Under the pieces are notes generated by a model that was given only the letters and a program-made list of their open reading frames with translations, was not told the DNA's origin and made no database searches. Positions 25,307-34,399 of a DNA stretch of 53,057 nucleotides are shown here, piece after piece. Made by a program: the position numbers and the translations under genes. Origin of the DNA: Gudongella sp051744365 (GTDB lineage Bacteria; Bacillota; Clostridia; Tissierellales; Tissierellaceae). The first letter of the stretch is position 1, and every line of letters begins with the position of its first letter. The stretch covers positions 1-53,057 of the forward strand of contig JBNJCX010000010.1 in assembly GCA_051744365.1 (NCBI GenBank). Direction: 5' to 3'.

Positions 25307-26764
25307 CTAAAGTATTGGTGATAAAAGCCTTGAAAATGATTCCTTGATCTTAATAATCCTTGACCTTTCTTCATAGAATTCAAGAGTTATCTCCTTGCAG
25401 TTATCAAGATCGTTCAGAAATCTTTCAGCCAGCTTGTTGTTTGTATCCTTGTCATATATAAAGGCATTAATCTCAAAATTCAGCTTGAAGCTTCTGATGT
25501 CGAGATTTGCAGTACCAACTGATGAAACAAAATCATCGGTAATCACTACCTTTGAATGCAGAAATCCCCTTTCGTATGTATAAAACCTCACCCCTGCCTC
25601 GAGAAGTTCGCCAATATAACTCAGCCCAGCCCAATAGACAAATGGATGGTCTGGCTTATTGGGTATCATTACTCTAACATCAAGTCCAGATAATCCCGCT
25701 ATTTTCATTGCCTCAAAAATACTGTCATCCGGAATAAAGTAAGGAGTCTCTACATAAAGCCTTCTTTCAGCATTGTAGATCATCTTTAAATAGCCATCCT
25801 TTATACTGGGCCATTTGGAGTCAGGACCACTGCTTACTATCTGGATTCCAACCCTATCCTCTTCTCCATGGATTCCAACATAGCTTCGACAACCCTTGAT
25901 TTCCTCTCCTGATGCGAACCTCCAGTCAAGAAAGAACTGCCATTGCATCGAACTGATGGCAGAGCCTCTGATTCTGATATGAGTATCTCTCCAGTAACCG
26001 AATTTACGGGACAGGCCCAGGTACTCATCCCCTACATTGAAGCCCCCCATGTATGCCTCTTTTCCGTCTATAATGCAGATCTTTCTGTGATTTCTATAAT
26101 TTATACGCACATTAAATACAGGTATAAATGGAGGATAGAAAAATACAACCTCCCCTCCTGCTTCTTTCAGTACATTGGTCATATCTTTTCCGAGTTTTCT
26201 GCTTCCCATCCCATCAATCAGTAGCTTGACCTCTATTCCTTCCCTGGCTTTTTCTGAAAGTGCTCTCATGACCTCTCTACCCAGGTTATCTTCATTGAAT
26301 ATGTAGTATTCCATATGGATATATTCTCTGGAATTTGAGATGCTCTGCAAAAGTGCATCGAATTTGTCCTCACCACTGAAATAGAGCTCAACTTCGTTAT
26401 CTGAGGTAAATACAGAATTACTCCCCATAAGATGTAGTTTCACAATATCATCATATGCTTTGTAGTCTGGATTTCCACTGAGAAAATCCCTTGTATTGAA
26501 ATTCCTTTCCTGATCTGCTATGAGGATATCAAAGCAATCATCTTCCTCAGCTTTTGTCATAAAAGTCTTTTTCTTTGACATATCCTGCCCAAGGAACAGG
26601 TATAGTACAAAGCCCAAACCAGGCAAAAAAAGCAGGACCATTAACCACAGCCAAGTTGATGTCGGATTTCTTCTTTCGAAGAAAACCAACACCAATGCCA
26701 GTAGTATATTGATCCAAATAAGGTTGCTGAATATGAACATGTAGGATGAAAACAGGCCTTCCAT
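25307..26764 (-). CDS. cls: Cardiolipin synthase
   Basis: A phospholipase D superfamily membrane enzyme joining two phosphatidylglycerols into cardiolipin. 485 residues. Two N-terminal transmembrane helices (about 10-30 and 38-60) with PTSTWLWLMVLLFLPGLG, then two HKD motifs: NHRKICIIDG (about 230) and LHSKVVITDD (about 410). Length and topology are standard for bacterial ClsA. GGGAG precedes the ATG. It lies 28 nt after typA and precedes the class IV aminotransferase. Confidence 0.95.
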   Translation of the reverse strand: MEGLFSSYMFIFSNLIWINILLALVLVFFERRNPTSTWLWLMVLLFLPGLGFVLYLFLGQDMSKKKTFMTKAEEDDCFDILIADQERNFNTRDFLSGNPDYKAYDDIVKLHLMGSNSVFTSDNEVELYFSGEDKFDALLQSISNSREYIHMEYYIFNEDNLGREVMRALSEKAREGIEVKLLIDGMGSRKLGKDMTNVLKEAGGEVVFFYPPFIPVFNVRINYRNHRKICIIDGKEAYMGGFNVGDEYLGLSRKFGYWRDTHIRIRGSAISSMQWQFFLDWRFASGEEIKGCRSYVGIHGEEDRVGIQIVSSGPDSKWPSIKDGYLKMIYNAERRLYVETPYFIPDDSIFEAMKIAGLSGLDVRVMIPNKPDHPFVYWAGLSYIGELLEAGVRFYTYERGFLHSKVVITDDFVSSVGTANLDIRSFKLNFEINAFIYDKDTNNKLAERFLNDLDNCKEITLEFYEERSRIIKIKESFSRLLSPIL

Positions 26765-26792
26765 AACAGCTCCCCGTTTCTTGTCCGTAATT

Positions 26793-28607
26793 TTATTTTT
26801 TTGATTTGTACCTCTTATTTGTAGCCAGAATTCCTTTTCTCACCCTGTAATTCAATGGAGTTATCTCAATCAACTCATCTTCCTCTATGAATTCCAGTGC
26901 CTCCTCCAAAGACATAATCTTTGGTGGAGATAGTCGAAGGGAATCATCAGAACCAGAAGCCCTGACATTGGACTGTTGTTTTCTCTTTATTACGTTGACC
27001 TCTATATCAAGTCCCTTTGGATTTGATCCTACAACCATTCCTTCATATACCTCTGTACCTGGTCCTATGAATAATATACCCCTTTCTTGTGCGGAATACA
27101 AACCATAGGCAGTTGCCTCCCCTGTTTCAAAGGCAATTATTGAACCTGATTTTCTCTTGGGTATGTCACCCTTGTAGGGGGAATAGCCGTCAAAAATCGT
27201 ATTAATTATTCCATTTCCTTTTGTGTCAGTCAAGAACTCCTGTCTGTAGCCAATCAGACCTCTTGCAGGGATTGAGAATATTAATCGTGCTAACCCTCCA
27301 GCAGGCTCAGCCATGCTCAGAAGCTCACCTTTTCTCTGACCAAGCTTGTCAATCACTGCTCCTACGAATTCACTGCCAACATCTACAGTTACCTTTTCCA
27401 TTGGCTCATGCTTTTTCCCATCAATTATCTTGTATAGAACCTCTGGCTTTGATACCTGGAATTCATATCCCTCTCTCCTCATATTTTCAATCAATACGGA
27501 TAGATGTAGTTCCCCTCTTCCGGATACCTTAAAAGCATCTGTCTGATCAGTGTCCTCAACTTTTAAGCTGACATCAGTGTGCAGCTCCTTGTAAAGCCTA
27601 TTCCTTAGTTGTCTCGATGTTACAAAATCCCCTTCTCTTCCTGCAATTGGGCTGTTATTCACAGAAAATGTCATAGCCAGTGTCGGTTCTGAAATCTTAA
27701 CGAAGTCAATTGCTTCAGGATTGTCCACATCACAAAGGGTATCTCCGATTTCCAGGTCTGCAGGCCCAGAAAGAGCAATAATGCTTCCGATGGTTGAACT
27801 TTCAACCTCTACCCTGTTAAGTCCCTCGAATTCGTAAAGCTTGTTTATTTTTGCCTTTATACTTCTTCCAGGCTTAACCTTGTTTACTATAACAACCTCC
27901 TGGTTTGAGCGGATTTCTCCTCTCTCAACCTTACCTATACCGATGCGCCCTATATATTCATTATAGTCAATTGACGAGATCAGAATCTGTGCAGGACCTT
28001 CCTGGTCTCCTTCAGGTGCAGGAATGTATTCAACTATGGTTTCAAAAAGATCTTTCATGGAATCCGTTTTGATGTCCAAATCCATGGTAGCCGTACCCTG
28101 CTTTGCTGATGTAAATACAAAGGGGCAATCCATCTGGTTGTTTTTTGCACCAAGCTCTATAAACAAATCAAGAATCTCATCAATTACCTCCTCAGGTCTT
28201 GCCTCTGGTCGGTCAATTTTATTAATTGCAACCAATACCGGCAACTCAAGCTCAAGAGCCTTCCTGAGAACAAACTTCGTCTGGGGCATTGCACCCTCAA
28301 AAGCATCTACCAACAGTACAACACCGTTGACCATTTTAAGAACCCGTTCAACCTCTCCTCCAAAGTCAGCATGGCCTGGAGTATCTACAATATTGATTTT
28401 TATATCCTTGTAGGTAACTGCGGTATTCTTGGCGAGGATAGTTATTCCTCTTTCTTTTTCTATGTCGTTGGAGTCCATTGCCCTATCCTGGATAACCTGG
28501 TTGTCCCTGTATACTCCCGATTGCTTAAAGAGACTATCAACCAAGGTGGTCTTACCATGGTCAACATGTGCTATTATTGCTACGTTTCTAATATCATTTC
28601 TTTTCAT
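26793..28607 (-). CDS. typA: Ribosome-associated GTPase TypA/BipA
   Basis: A translational GTPase of the EF-G/LepA class involved in ribosome assembly and stress adaptation. 604 residues. GTPase motifs: G1 AHVDHGKT (about 13-20), G2 ERGITI, G3 DTPGHADF, G4 NKID, G5 SAKQG. The BipA-specific C-terminal domain follows, with RASGSDDSLRLSPP and LEEALEFIEEDELIEITP near the end. The AAGGA upstream lies about 13 nt from the ATG, longer than usual, but MKRNDIRNVAIIAHVDHGKT is the canonical start. Confidence 0.97.
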   Translation of the reverse strand: MKRNDIRNVAIIAHVDHGKTTLVDSLFKQSGVYRDNQVIQDRAMDSNDIEKERGITILAKNTAVTYKDIKINIVDTPGHADFGGEVERVLKMVNGVVLLVDAFEGAMPQTKFVLRKALELELPVLVAINKIDRPEARPEEVIDEILDLFIELGAKNNQMDCPFVFTSAKQGTATMDLDIKTDSMKDLFETIVEYIPAPEGDQEGPAQILISSIDYNEYIGRIGIGKVERGEIRSNQEVVIVNKVKPGRSIKAKINKLYEFEGLNRVEVESSTIGSIIALSGPADLEIGDTLCDVDNPEAIDFVKISEPTLAMTFSVNNSPIAGREGDFVTSRQLRNRLYKELHTDVSLKVEDTDQTDAFKVSGRGELHLSVLIENMRREGYEFQVSKPEVLYKIIDGKKHEPMEKVTVDVGSEFVGAVIDKLGQRKGELLSMAEPAGGLARLIFSIPARGLIGYRQEFLTDTKGNGIINTIFDGYSPYKGDIPKRKSGSIIAFETGEATAYGLYSAQERGILFIGPGTEVYEGMVVGSNPKGLDIEVNVIKRKQQSNVRASGSDDSLRLSPPKIMSLEEALEFIEEDELIEITPLNYRVRKGILATNKRYKSKK

Positions 28608-28762
28608 CTGTTATTACAAATCCTTCCATTATATAAAATTCTCATATGCTTAACTCTATTATTCTATCATACTTTCATAAAAAACACAAAAATCAAAAAG
28701 ATATTATCCTTTAGCATCGTGATAATACCCTAAAACCCATAATATGAATATATTATTAGTCC

Positions 28763-29152
28763 TTAAACAATATTTTTTACTGATACAACCCTATTTCTAT
28801 CTACGTAGAACTCATCGGAAAGTCCATTTACCAAAACAAGCCCCCTGCCCCATGACTTTAAGTCTGTAGGGTTATAATCTCCGAGATTGTAGTCGATACC
28901 TTGTCCCTCATCCTGTACTTCAATTGTAAGCTTCTTATTATTAATTTTAAGTGTCAGGCTTATGCATTTAGAGGTCACACATTCGTTGCCATGGAGAGCT
29001 CCGTTGACAATCAGTTCATTAAGAATGACCTTTACATCGAATAAAAGGTCACTATTGGATATTAATCCGTCAAGATTATTTATAGTTTTTTCTATAAAGG
29101 ACTTTATGGTTTCCAAATCGCTGCAAACTGTCCCTTTATAAATGTAATTCAT
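28763..29152 (-). CDS. RsbW/SpoIIAB-like ATP-binding anti-sigma factor homologue
   Basis: About 129 residues with a GHKL ATPase fold. N-box LNELIVNGALHGN, G1 box VQDEGQGID, and a GRGLVLV G2-like segment are clear. In this family (RsbW, RsbT, SpoIIAB) the protein binds a sigma factor or phosphorylates an anti-anti-sigma partner. No sigma factor, STAS-domain partner or PP2C phosphatase is encoded nearby, so the target is unknown. The start is uncertain: an ATG at 29152 or a TTG at 29167, neither with a strong ribosome site. Alone between typA and the divergent rubredoxin gene. Confidence 0.85.
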   Translation of the reverse strand: MNYIYKGTVCSDLETIKSFIEKTINNLDGLISNSDLLFDVKVILNELIVNGALHGNECVTSKCISLTLKINNKKLTIEVQDEGQGIDYNLGDYNPTDLKSWGRGLVLVNGLSDEFYVDRNRVVSVKNIV

Positions 29153-29265
29153 CTTTACCACATCCAAGTTTCTCTATTTGTATATTTTTTACCCATTATT
29201 TAAAGTAATAATCTATTTAAATATATACTTTGGTCAAATTTACATGTTTTATTTCTATGAAAATA

Positions 29266-29274
29266 TGGTATAAT
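29266..29274 (+). promoter_or_regulatory. Extended -10 promoter of the rubredoxin gene
   Basis: TGGTATAAT (TG-n-TATAAT) lies about 40 nt before the rubredoxin ATG. No clear -35 is seen at 17 nt; the region upstream is very AT-rich. Confidence 0.6.
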
Positions 29275-29315
29275 TAAATAACTAAGTAAATAAACATTCG
29301 AAAGGAGAATGCATA

Positions 29316-29474
29316 ATGGATAAGTGGGTATGTGGACCATGCGGATATGTTTATGATCCAGCTGAAGGAGATCCAGATGGAGGAGTGGCTCCAGGAACAG
29401 CTTTTGAAGATCTTCCAGAAGATTGGGTTTGCCCCGTATGTGGAGCAGAAAAGGACATGTTTGAAAAAGAATAA
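29316..29474 (+). CDS. Rubredoxin
   Basis: A 52-residue one-iron electron carrier. The two Fe(Cys)4 loops are VCGPCGYVYDP (C-x2-C near 6-9) and VCPVCGAEKDMF (C-x2-C near 39-42), separated by the typical acidic GDPDGGVAPGTAFEDLPEDW segment split around PGT. AAAGGAG lies 8 nt before the ATG. Rubredoxins reduce rubrerythrins, oxygen reductases or other partners in anaerobes; none is adjacent. It has its own promoter and terminator. Confidence 0.97.
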   Translation: MDKWVCGPCGYVYDPAEGDPDGGVAPGTAFEDLPEDWVCPVCGAEKDMFEKE

Positions 29475-29488
29475 TCTATAGTACTTAG

Positions 29489-29521
29489 AAAGAGCCAGTG
29501 GTTTCCACTGGCTCTTTATTT
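29489..29521. terminator. Shared terminator of rubredoxin and ysxC
   Basis: A 13-bp perfect stem AAAGAGCCAGTGG/CCACTGGCTCTTT (29489-29501, 29505-29517) with a 3-nt loop lies between convergent genes. TTTATTTG follows on plus, and the A-run at the left gives a T-tail on minus. Confidence 0.9.
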
Positions 29522-29524
29522 GTT

Positions 29525-30127
29525 TTAAATGCTGTTTTCATGTTGATCAAGCATTGGTTCCATGATTCCCCAAAGCTTGTCCACATTAAGCTTCTTTGAT
29601 GAGGAAAACGGAACAACAATGTCATTTCCTTCAATCTCGAGATCTTCCCTTATTATCTTAACATGCTTCTCCCATTGTCCACGTGCAATCTTGTCTGCCT
29701 TTGTAGCTACAATTATTGCATCGTATCCAAAGGACTTTATCCAGTGATACATGTCCACATCCTGCGGACTAGGCTTGTGCCTTATATCTACCAATTGGAC
29801 AATAGCCTTGAGGTTATCTCTTTTCCTGAGGTACTTTTCAATAATATCCCCCCATTTTTTCCTCTCTGATTTTGATACCTGGGCATATCCATAACCCGGA
29901 AGATCAACAAATCTAAAGTTTCCATTTATAATATAGAAATTTATTGTTCGAGTCTTACCTGGTTTTCCGCTTGTTCTGGCAAGATTGGTTCTATTGAGCA
30001 TGGCGTTTATAAAGGATGATTTTCCTACGTTTGATCTTCCGGCAAAGGCAATCTCAGGTAGCCCGTCATCAGGATATCCCTTTGGCGCTACGGCCATTGC
30101 CTGTAGATCAGAGCTAATTATCTTCAT
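29525..30127 (-). CDS. ysxC: Ribosome biogenesis GTPase YsxC/EngB
   Basis: An essential GTPase for assembly of the large ribosomal subunit. 200 residues from the ATG at 30127 (MKIISSDLQAMAVAPKGYP). Motifs: G1 GRSNVGKSS, G2 TSGKPGKTRT, G3 DLPGYGYA, G4 TKADK, G5 PFSSSK. The start lies inside the last codons of lon (14-nt overlap), with AAGGTG upstream, so translation is likely coupled. An ATG at 30169 within lon is unsupported. Last gene of the tig-clpP-clpX-lon-ysxC block. Confidence 0.96.
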   Translation of the reverse strand: MKIISSDLQAMAVAPKGYPDDGLPEIAFAGRSNVGKSSFINAMLNRTNLARTSGKPGKTRTINFYIINGNFRFVDLPGYGYAQVSKSERKKWGDIIEKYLRKRDNLKAIVQLVDIRHKPSPQDVDMYHWIKSFGYDAIIVATKADKIARGQWEKHVKIIREDLEIEGNDIVVPFSSSKKLNVDKLWGIMEPMLDQHENSI

Positions 30128-32468
30128 TTTTTTCACCTTTTTCCAGTGCATGGTGTAGAACCTGGTCAAGATTTTCTACCAATACGAACTCCATTTTTTT
30201 CTTGACCTTGTCAGGTATCTCTTCAAGATCCTTTTGATTCTCAAATGGCAGAAGAACCTTCTGTATCCCCATTCTATGTGCTGCAAGAAGTTTTTCCTTT
30301 ATTCCTCCAACAGGCAACACTCTTCCCCGGAGGGTTATTTCTCCGGTCATTGCAACCTCCCTGAGAATTGGTCTTTCAGTCAAAGCTGATATAACAGCAG
30401 TTGCTATTGTTATTCCGGCCGAAGGACCATCCTTTGGAATAGCACCTTCAGGCACGTGGATATGAATATCAACGTCTTTGTAAAAATCAGGGGATATTTT
30501 CAATCTCTCCGCATTTGCCCTTACATAGCTTATACCAGCCATGGCTGACTCCTTCATTACATCTCCCAGCTTGCCTGTAAGTTGAATTTTGCCTGTGCCT
30601 TTCATGGTGGTTACCTCCACTGACAAGGTTTCTCCACCAACTGCTGTCCATGCAAGTCCATTGGCTACACCAATCTGATTCTTCTCCTCCAGTGTATCGT
30701 ATCTGTGCTTCTTGGTACCCAGGTAGGTTGTTAGATTACCCGCATTGATTGTTACTGATTTCTTGTCTTCCTCCACTATTCTCTTGGCTGCCTTTCTGCA
30801 CAGGTTAGCAATATTTCTTTCAAGGTTTCTGACTCCCGCTTCCCTGGTATAGAAATTGATCATACCTCTTAGGGCAGCATCGGAAATCTTTAGTTGATTT
30901 TCCTTCAGACCATGCTCCCTCATCTGCTTTGGTACGAGATATCTCTTTGCAATCTGAAGCTTTTCTTCTTCAATGTAGCCACTGATTCTGATTACCTCCA
31001 TCCTATCCAGCAGTGCCGGCGGGATTGTGGATGTTGTATTTGCAGTTGTTATAAACATTACCTTGGAAAGGTCAAAGGGCACTTCGAGAAAATGGTCAGT
31101 AAAGGTAGAATTCTGTTCAGGGTCCAATACCTCCAGTAGCGCGCTTGCAGGGTCTCCTCTAAAATCACTGGCAAGCTTGTCAATCTCATCAAAAAGGAAT
31201 ACGGGGTTTCTTGTACCGCACTTTTTGATGGAGCTTATAATTCTCCCAGGCATACTACCAACATAAGTCCTTCTGTGGCCCCTGATCTCAGCCTCGTCTC
31301 TTACACCACCAAGGGACATTCTTACAAAATTCCTGTTCAGTGATGATGCTATTGACCGAGCAATTGATGTCTTTCCTACTCCTGGGGGACCTACAAGACA
31401 CAGTATTGGTCCCTTGATTGAGTTTGTAAGTTTTCTTATTGCAATAAATTCAAGAATTCTTTCTTTTACATCCCGAAGTCCATAATGGTCATTGTCCAGT
31501 ATTTCTCTTGCCTTTTTAATATCTATCTTTTCCTTTGTCTCCTTGTCCCATGGTAGTTCAACAATCCAGTCAAGATATGTCCTTATTACCCCCACTTCTG
31601 CTGAATGAGGCGATGTCTTAGCTAATCTCTCAACTTCCTTAAGAGCCTTTTCCCTGACTTCCTTGGGCATTTTGATCTTCATTAATTTTCGCTGGTATTC
31701 ATCAATTTCTCCTGAAAAGCTGTCATCCTCCCCAAGTTCCTTTTGAATTGCCTTTATCTGTTCCTTGAGATAATACTCCTTTTGAACCTTGTTTATCTGC
31801 TTCTTGACTCTCAGATTTATTTTTTCTTCAATTTTTAACAGCTCAATTTCCTCTTGAAGTATCTGGTGAAGGGTCTCAAGTCTTTCGAAGAAATCAAAGA
31901 TTTCAAGAATCCTCTGATCATCCTCCTGCTTAAGGAAAATATACGATGCTATTACATCTGCAAGTCTACCGGGATCCTCAATGTCAGATATGGTATAAAG
32001 CACCTCAGATGAGACCTTGGGATTTAGTCCGATATACTCTTCAAGATCTTCAATCACCAGTCTCATTGCAGCCTCTACATCCTGATTTTTTTTAAGGTCC
32101 TCACCCTCGTAGCTGTATATATCAGCCACAGCTTCAAAGTAAGGCTCCTCTTGACTTAAGCTCTTGACTCTACCTCTGTTCATACCCTCCACAAGAACTC
32201 TGATGCTCCCACCTGGAAGCTTTAGCATCTGTTTAACCTTTGCCAGGGTACCAACGTGATAAAAATCATCAAACCCAGGCTCCTCAACCTTAGGGTTTAT
32301 CTGCGTACACAGAAGAATAAGGGAGTCATTCATCATAGATCTTTCAAGAGCCTGAACTGATTTTTCCCTGCCAACATCAAAGTGTATTACCATATGAGGG
32401 AAAATAGACATCCCTCGTAGTGGTATCAATGGAATTTTCCTCTCTTCTATTACATAAGGGTTATTCAT
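30114..32468 (-). CDS. lon: ATP-dependent protease Lon (LonA type)
   Basis: 784 residues from the ATG at 32468, preceded by AGGAGGG at 8 nt; the ATG at 32489 adds seven residues containing the ribosome site. N-terminal substrate-recognition domain (about 1-200, starting IPLIPLRGMSIFP), coiled coil with INKVQKEYYLKEQIKAIQKE, AAA+ domain with Walker A GPPGVGKTS and Walker B FLFDEIDK, then the S16 protease domain with catalytic Ser in KDGPSAGIT and Lys in KEKLLAAHR. Degrades damaged and short-lived regulatory proteins in the cytoplasm. A hairpin between clpX and lon may limit read-through. Confidence 0.98.
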   Translation of the reverse strand: MNNPYVIEERKIPLIPLRGMSIFPHMVIHFDVGREKSVQALERSMMNDSLILLCTQINPKVEEPGFDDFYHVGTLAKVKQMLKLPGGSIRVLVEGMNRGRVKSLSQEEPYFEAVADIYSYEGEDLKKNQDVEAAMRLVIEDLEEYIGLNPKVSSEVLYTISDIEDPGRLADVIASYIFLKQEDDQRILEIFDFFERLETLHQILQEEIELLKIEEKINLRVKKQINKVQKEYYLKEQIKAIQKELGEDDSFSGEIDEYQRKLMKIKMPKEVREKALKEVERLAKTSPHSAEVGVIRTYLDWIVELPWDKETKEKIDIKKAREILDNDHYGLRDVKERILEFIAIRKLTNSIKGPILCLVGPPGVGKTSIARSIASSLNRNFVRMSLGGVRDEAEIRGHRRTYVGSMPGRIISSIKKCGTRNPVFLFDEIDKLASDFRGDPASALLEVLDPEQNSTFTDHFLEVPFDLSKVMFITTANTTSTIPPALLDRMEVIRISGYIEEEKLQIAKRYLVPKQMREHGLKENQLKISDAALRGMINFYTREAGVRNLERNIANLCRKAAKRIVEEDKKSVTINAGNLTTYLGTKKHRYDTLEEKNQIGVANGLAWTAVGGETLSVEVTTMKGTGKIQLTGKLGDVMKESAMAGISYVRANAERLKISPDFYKDVDIHIHVPEGAIPKDGPSAGITIATAVISALTERPILREVAMTGEITLRGRVLPVGGIKEKLLAAHRMGIQKVLLPFENQKDLEEIPDKVKKKMEFVLVENLDQVLHHALEKGEKNEDN

Positions 32469-32490
32469 TTTTGTCCCTCCTAAATGCAAA

Positions 32491-32517
32491 ATAAAAGCTC
32501 ACAGTTGTGAGCCTTTA
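32491..32517 (-). terminator. Intra-cluster terminator between clpX and lon
   Basis: AAAGGCTCACA, a 2-nt centre, and TGTGAGCTTTT on minus (right arm 32493-32503, left arm 32506-32516), followed by ATTTTG. It starts inside the clpX stop codon and ends just before the lon ribosome site. Confidence 0.7.
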
Positions 32518-33792
32518 TGATGCAGATTCCTTACTACTATTTTCTTTTGTCCTACTCTTTTTTTTATCTGCAAGTACAAGTGTAGGCTCAGTATCATTTT
32601 CAATTGTTTCCCTGGTTATAATGCACTTTTGAACATCTTCCCGTGTAGGAAGCTCATACATTATATCAAGCATTTTTTCTTCTATAATACTTCTTAATCC
32701 TCTTGCACCGGTTTTTCTTTCGATTGCCTTTCTTGCAATAAGGGATAGTGCCTCTTCTTCAAACTCAAGGTCTATTTCATCCATGCTGAACAGCTGCTTG
32801 TACTGCTTGACAAGAGCATTCCTAGGCTCAGTAAGAATTCTCACAAGTGCATCTTCATCAAGCTCTTCAAGGGTAGCAATAACTGGAAGTCTACCAACAA
32901 ACTCCGGAATCAGTCCGAATTTTATAAGATCTTCAGGCTGTATCTGCTTTAGAAGCTCTCCTATATTCTTTTTTGTGGACTTGACATCAGCGCCAAATCC
33001 CATGGTCTTTTTAACAACTCTTGATTGAATTAAACTATCAAGGCCATCGAAGGCTCCACCTACAATAAATAAAATGTTGGTGGTGTCAATCTGAATAAAT
33101 TCCTGATGAGGATGCTTTCTTCCTCCCTGTGGCGGTACGTTTGCAACTGTACCTTCAAGAATCTTTAGCAATGCCTGTTGTACACCTTCTCCACTGACAT
33201 CTCTTGTAATGGAAGGGTTCTCCGTTTTTCTAGCAACCTTGTCAATTTCGTCTATATATACTATGCCTTTTTCTGCCTTTTCAATATCATAATCCGCAGC
33301 CTGAATAAGCTTAAGGATTATATTTTCGACATCCTCCCCTACATAGCCTGCTTCTGTCAGTGATGTTGCGTCGGCTATTGCAAAGGGGACATTCAAAATT
33401 TTCGCTAAAGTCTGGGCAAGAAGTGTCTTTCCTGAACCGGTTGGTCCAATCATCAGGATATTGCTTTTTTGAAGCTCAACATCCTCTGATTTAGATGTTT
33501 TCTTGTTTATTCTCTTATAGTGATTGTATACCGCTACAGCTAAATTTCTCTTTGCTCTCTCCTGTTGAATCACATATTCATCAAGATTTTCTTTTATTGC
33601 GGAAGGCTTTGGCAGATCACTCAATTCATACTCCTGGTTGTAATCCACAAATTCCTCGTCTATTATCTCCTGACACAACTCAATGCACTCATTGCAAATA
33701 TACACATTTGGACCTGCTATAAGTCTTTTTACCTGATCCTGTGGTTTCCCGCAGAACGAGCATCTCAATTGCTTGTCTTCATTTTTCGCCAT
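32515..33792 (-). CDS. clpX: ATP-dependent unfoldase ClpX
   Basis: The AAA+ partner that unfolds substrates and feeds them to ClpP. 425 residues. N-terminal zinc domain CSFCGK ... CNECIELC (about 11-39), Walker A GPTGSGKT (about 117-124), pore loop GYVGED, Walker B VYIDEIDK, RKTENPSITRDVSGEGVQQA, and sensor-2 KTGARGLRSI. The C-terminal 25 residues are polar and variable. It lies 11 nt after clpP and is followed by a hairpin before lon. Confidence 0.98.
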   Translation of the reverse strand: MAKNEDKQLRCSFCGKPQDQVKRLIAGPNVYICNECIELCQEIIDEEFVDYNQEYELSDLPKPSAIKENLDEYVIQQERAKRNLAVAVYNHYKRINKKTSKSEDVELQKSNILMIGPTGSGKTLLAQTLAKILNVPFAIADATSLTEAGYVGEDVENIILKLIQAADYDIEKAEKGIVYIDEIDKVARKTENPSITRDVSGEGVQQALLKILEGTVANVPPQGGRKHPHQEFIQIDTTNILFIVGGAFDGLDSLIQSRVVKKTMGFGADVKSTKKNIGELLKQIQPEDLIKFGLIPEFVGRLPVIATLEELDEDALVRILTEPRNALVKQYKQLFSMDEIDLEFEEEALSLIARKAIERKTGARGLRSIIEEKMLDIMYELPTREDVQKCIITRETIENDTEPTLVLADKKKSRTKENSSKESAS

Positions 33793-33803
33793 GGAATCAC
33801 CTC

Positions 33804-34388
33804 TTATTTCTTTCTCTCCATAACAGCATCGATTATTCCATACTTCACAGCTTCTACAGCGCTCATATAATAATCCCTGTCTGTATCCTTTGCTATTCTT
33901 TCCAGGGGTTGTCCTGTTCTTTCTGATAATATCCTATTGATTCTTTCCCTGATTTCAATTATCTTTTCGGCTTGTATCCTAATGTCCTCAGCCTGTCCCT
34001 GGGTACCGCCCAATGGCTGATGAATCATGATATCAGAGTTTGGCAATGCAAATCTCTTGCCCTTTGCTCCTGCTGCCAGAAGGAATGCTCCCATACTTGC
34101 AGCTCTTCCGATACAGATAGTAGTTACATCCGGCTTGATGTACTGAATTGTGTCAAATATTGCAAATCCAGCACTTACAGAGCCGCCAGGGCTGTTTATA
34201 TATATCTGGATATCCTTCTCCGGATCCTCAGCTTCAAGAAACAGCAGCTGGGCAACAACAAGATCCGCCACTGTGTCGTTGACCTCTGATCCAAGAATGA
34301 TAATCCTGTCCTTCAAGAGTCTAGAATAGATATCATATGACCTTTCACCTCTGTTAGTATGCTCTACAACTATTGGAACCAATGACAT
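33804..34388 (-). CDS. clpP: ATP-dependent Clp protease proteolytic subunit
   Basis: A serine protease forming a 14-mer chamber. 194 residues. The catalytic triad is visible: S98 in GRAASMGAF, H123 in MIHQPLGG, and D172 in DTDRDYYMS. The N-terminal MSLVPIVVEHTNRGERSYDIYSRLL is the usual processed start. It lies 11 nt downstream of tig and 11 nt upstream of clpX, in the order common to clostridia. Confidence 0.98.
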   Translation of the reverse strand: MSLVPIVVEHTNRGERSYDIYSRLLKDRIIILGSEVNDTVADLVVAQLLFLEAEDPEKDIQIYINSPGGSVSAGFAIFDTIQYIKPDVTTICIGRAASMGAFLLAAGAKGKRFALPNSDIMIHQPLGGTQGQAEDIRIQAEKIIEIRERINRILSERTGQPLERIAKDTDRDYYMSAVEAVKYGIIDAVMERKK

Positions 34389-34399
34389 ACTAAAACCTC

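Noticed and set aside
28608..28762. Possible small RNA or attenuator between typA and the RsbW-like gene
   Set aside because: Only AT-rich sequence with a possible TATAAT near 28628-28633 on minus; no stable structure or small frame could be supported.
29197..29221. Direct repeat TATTTAAA spaced by 9 nt upstream of rubredoxin
   Set aside because: Very AT-rich surroundings make such repeats likely by chance.
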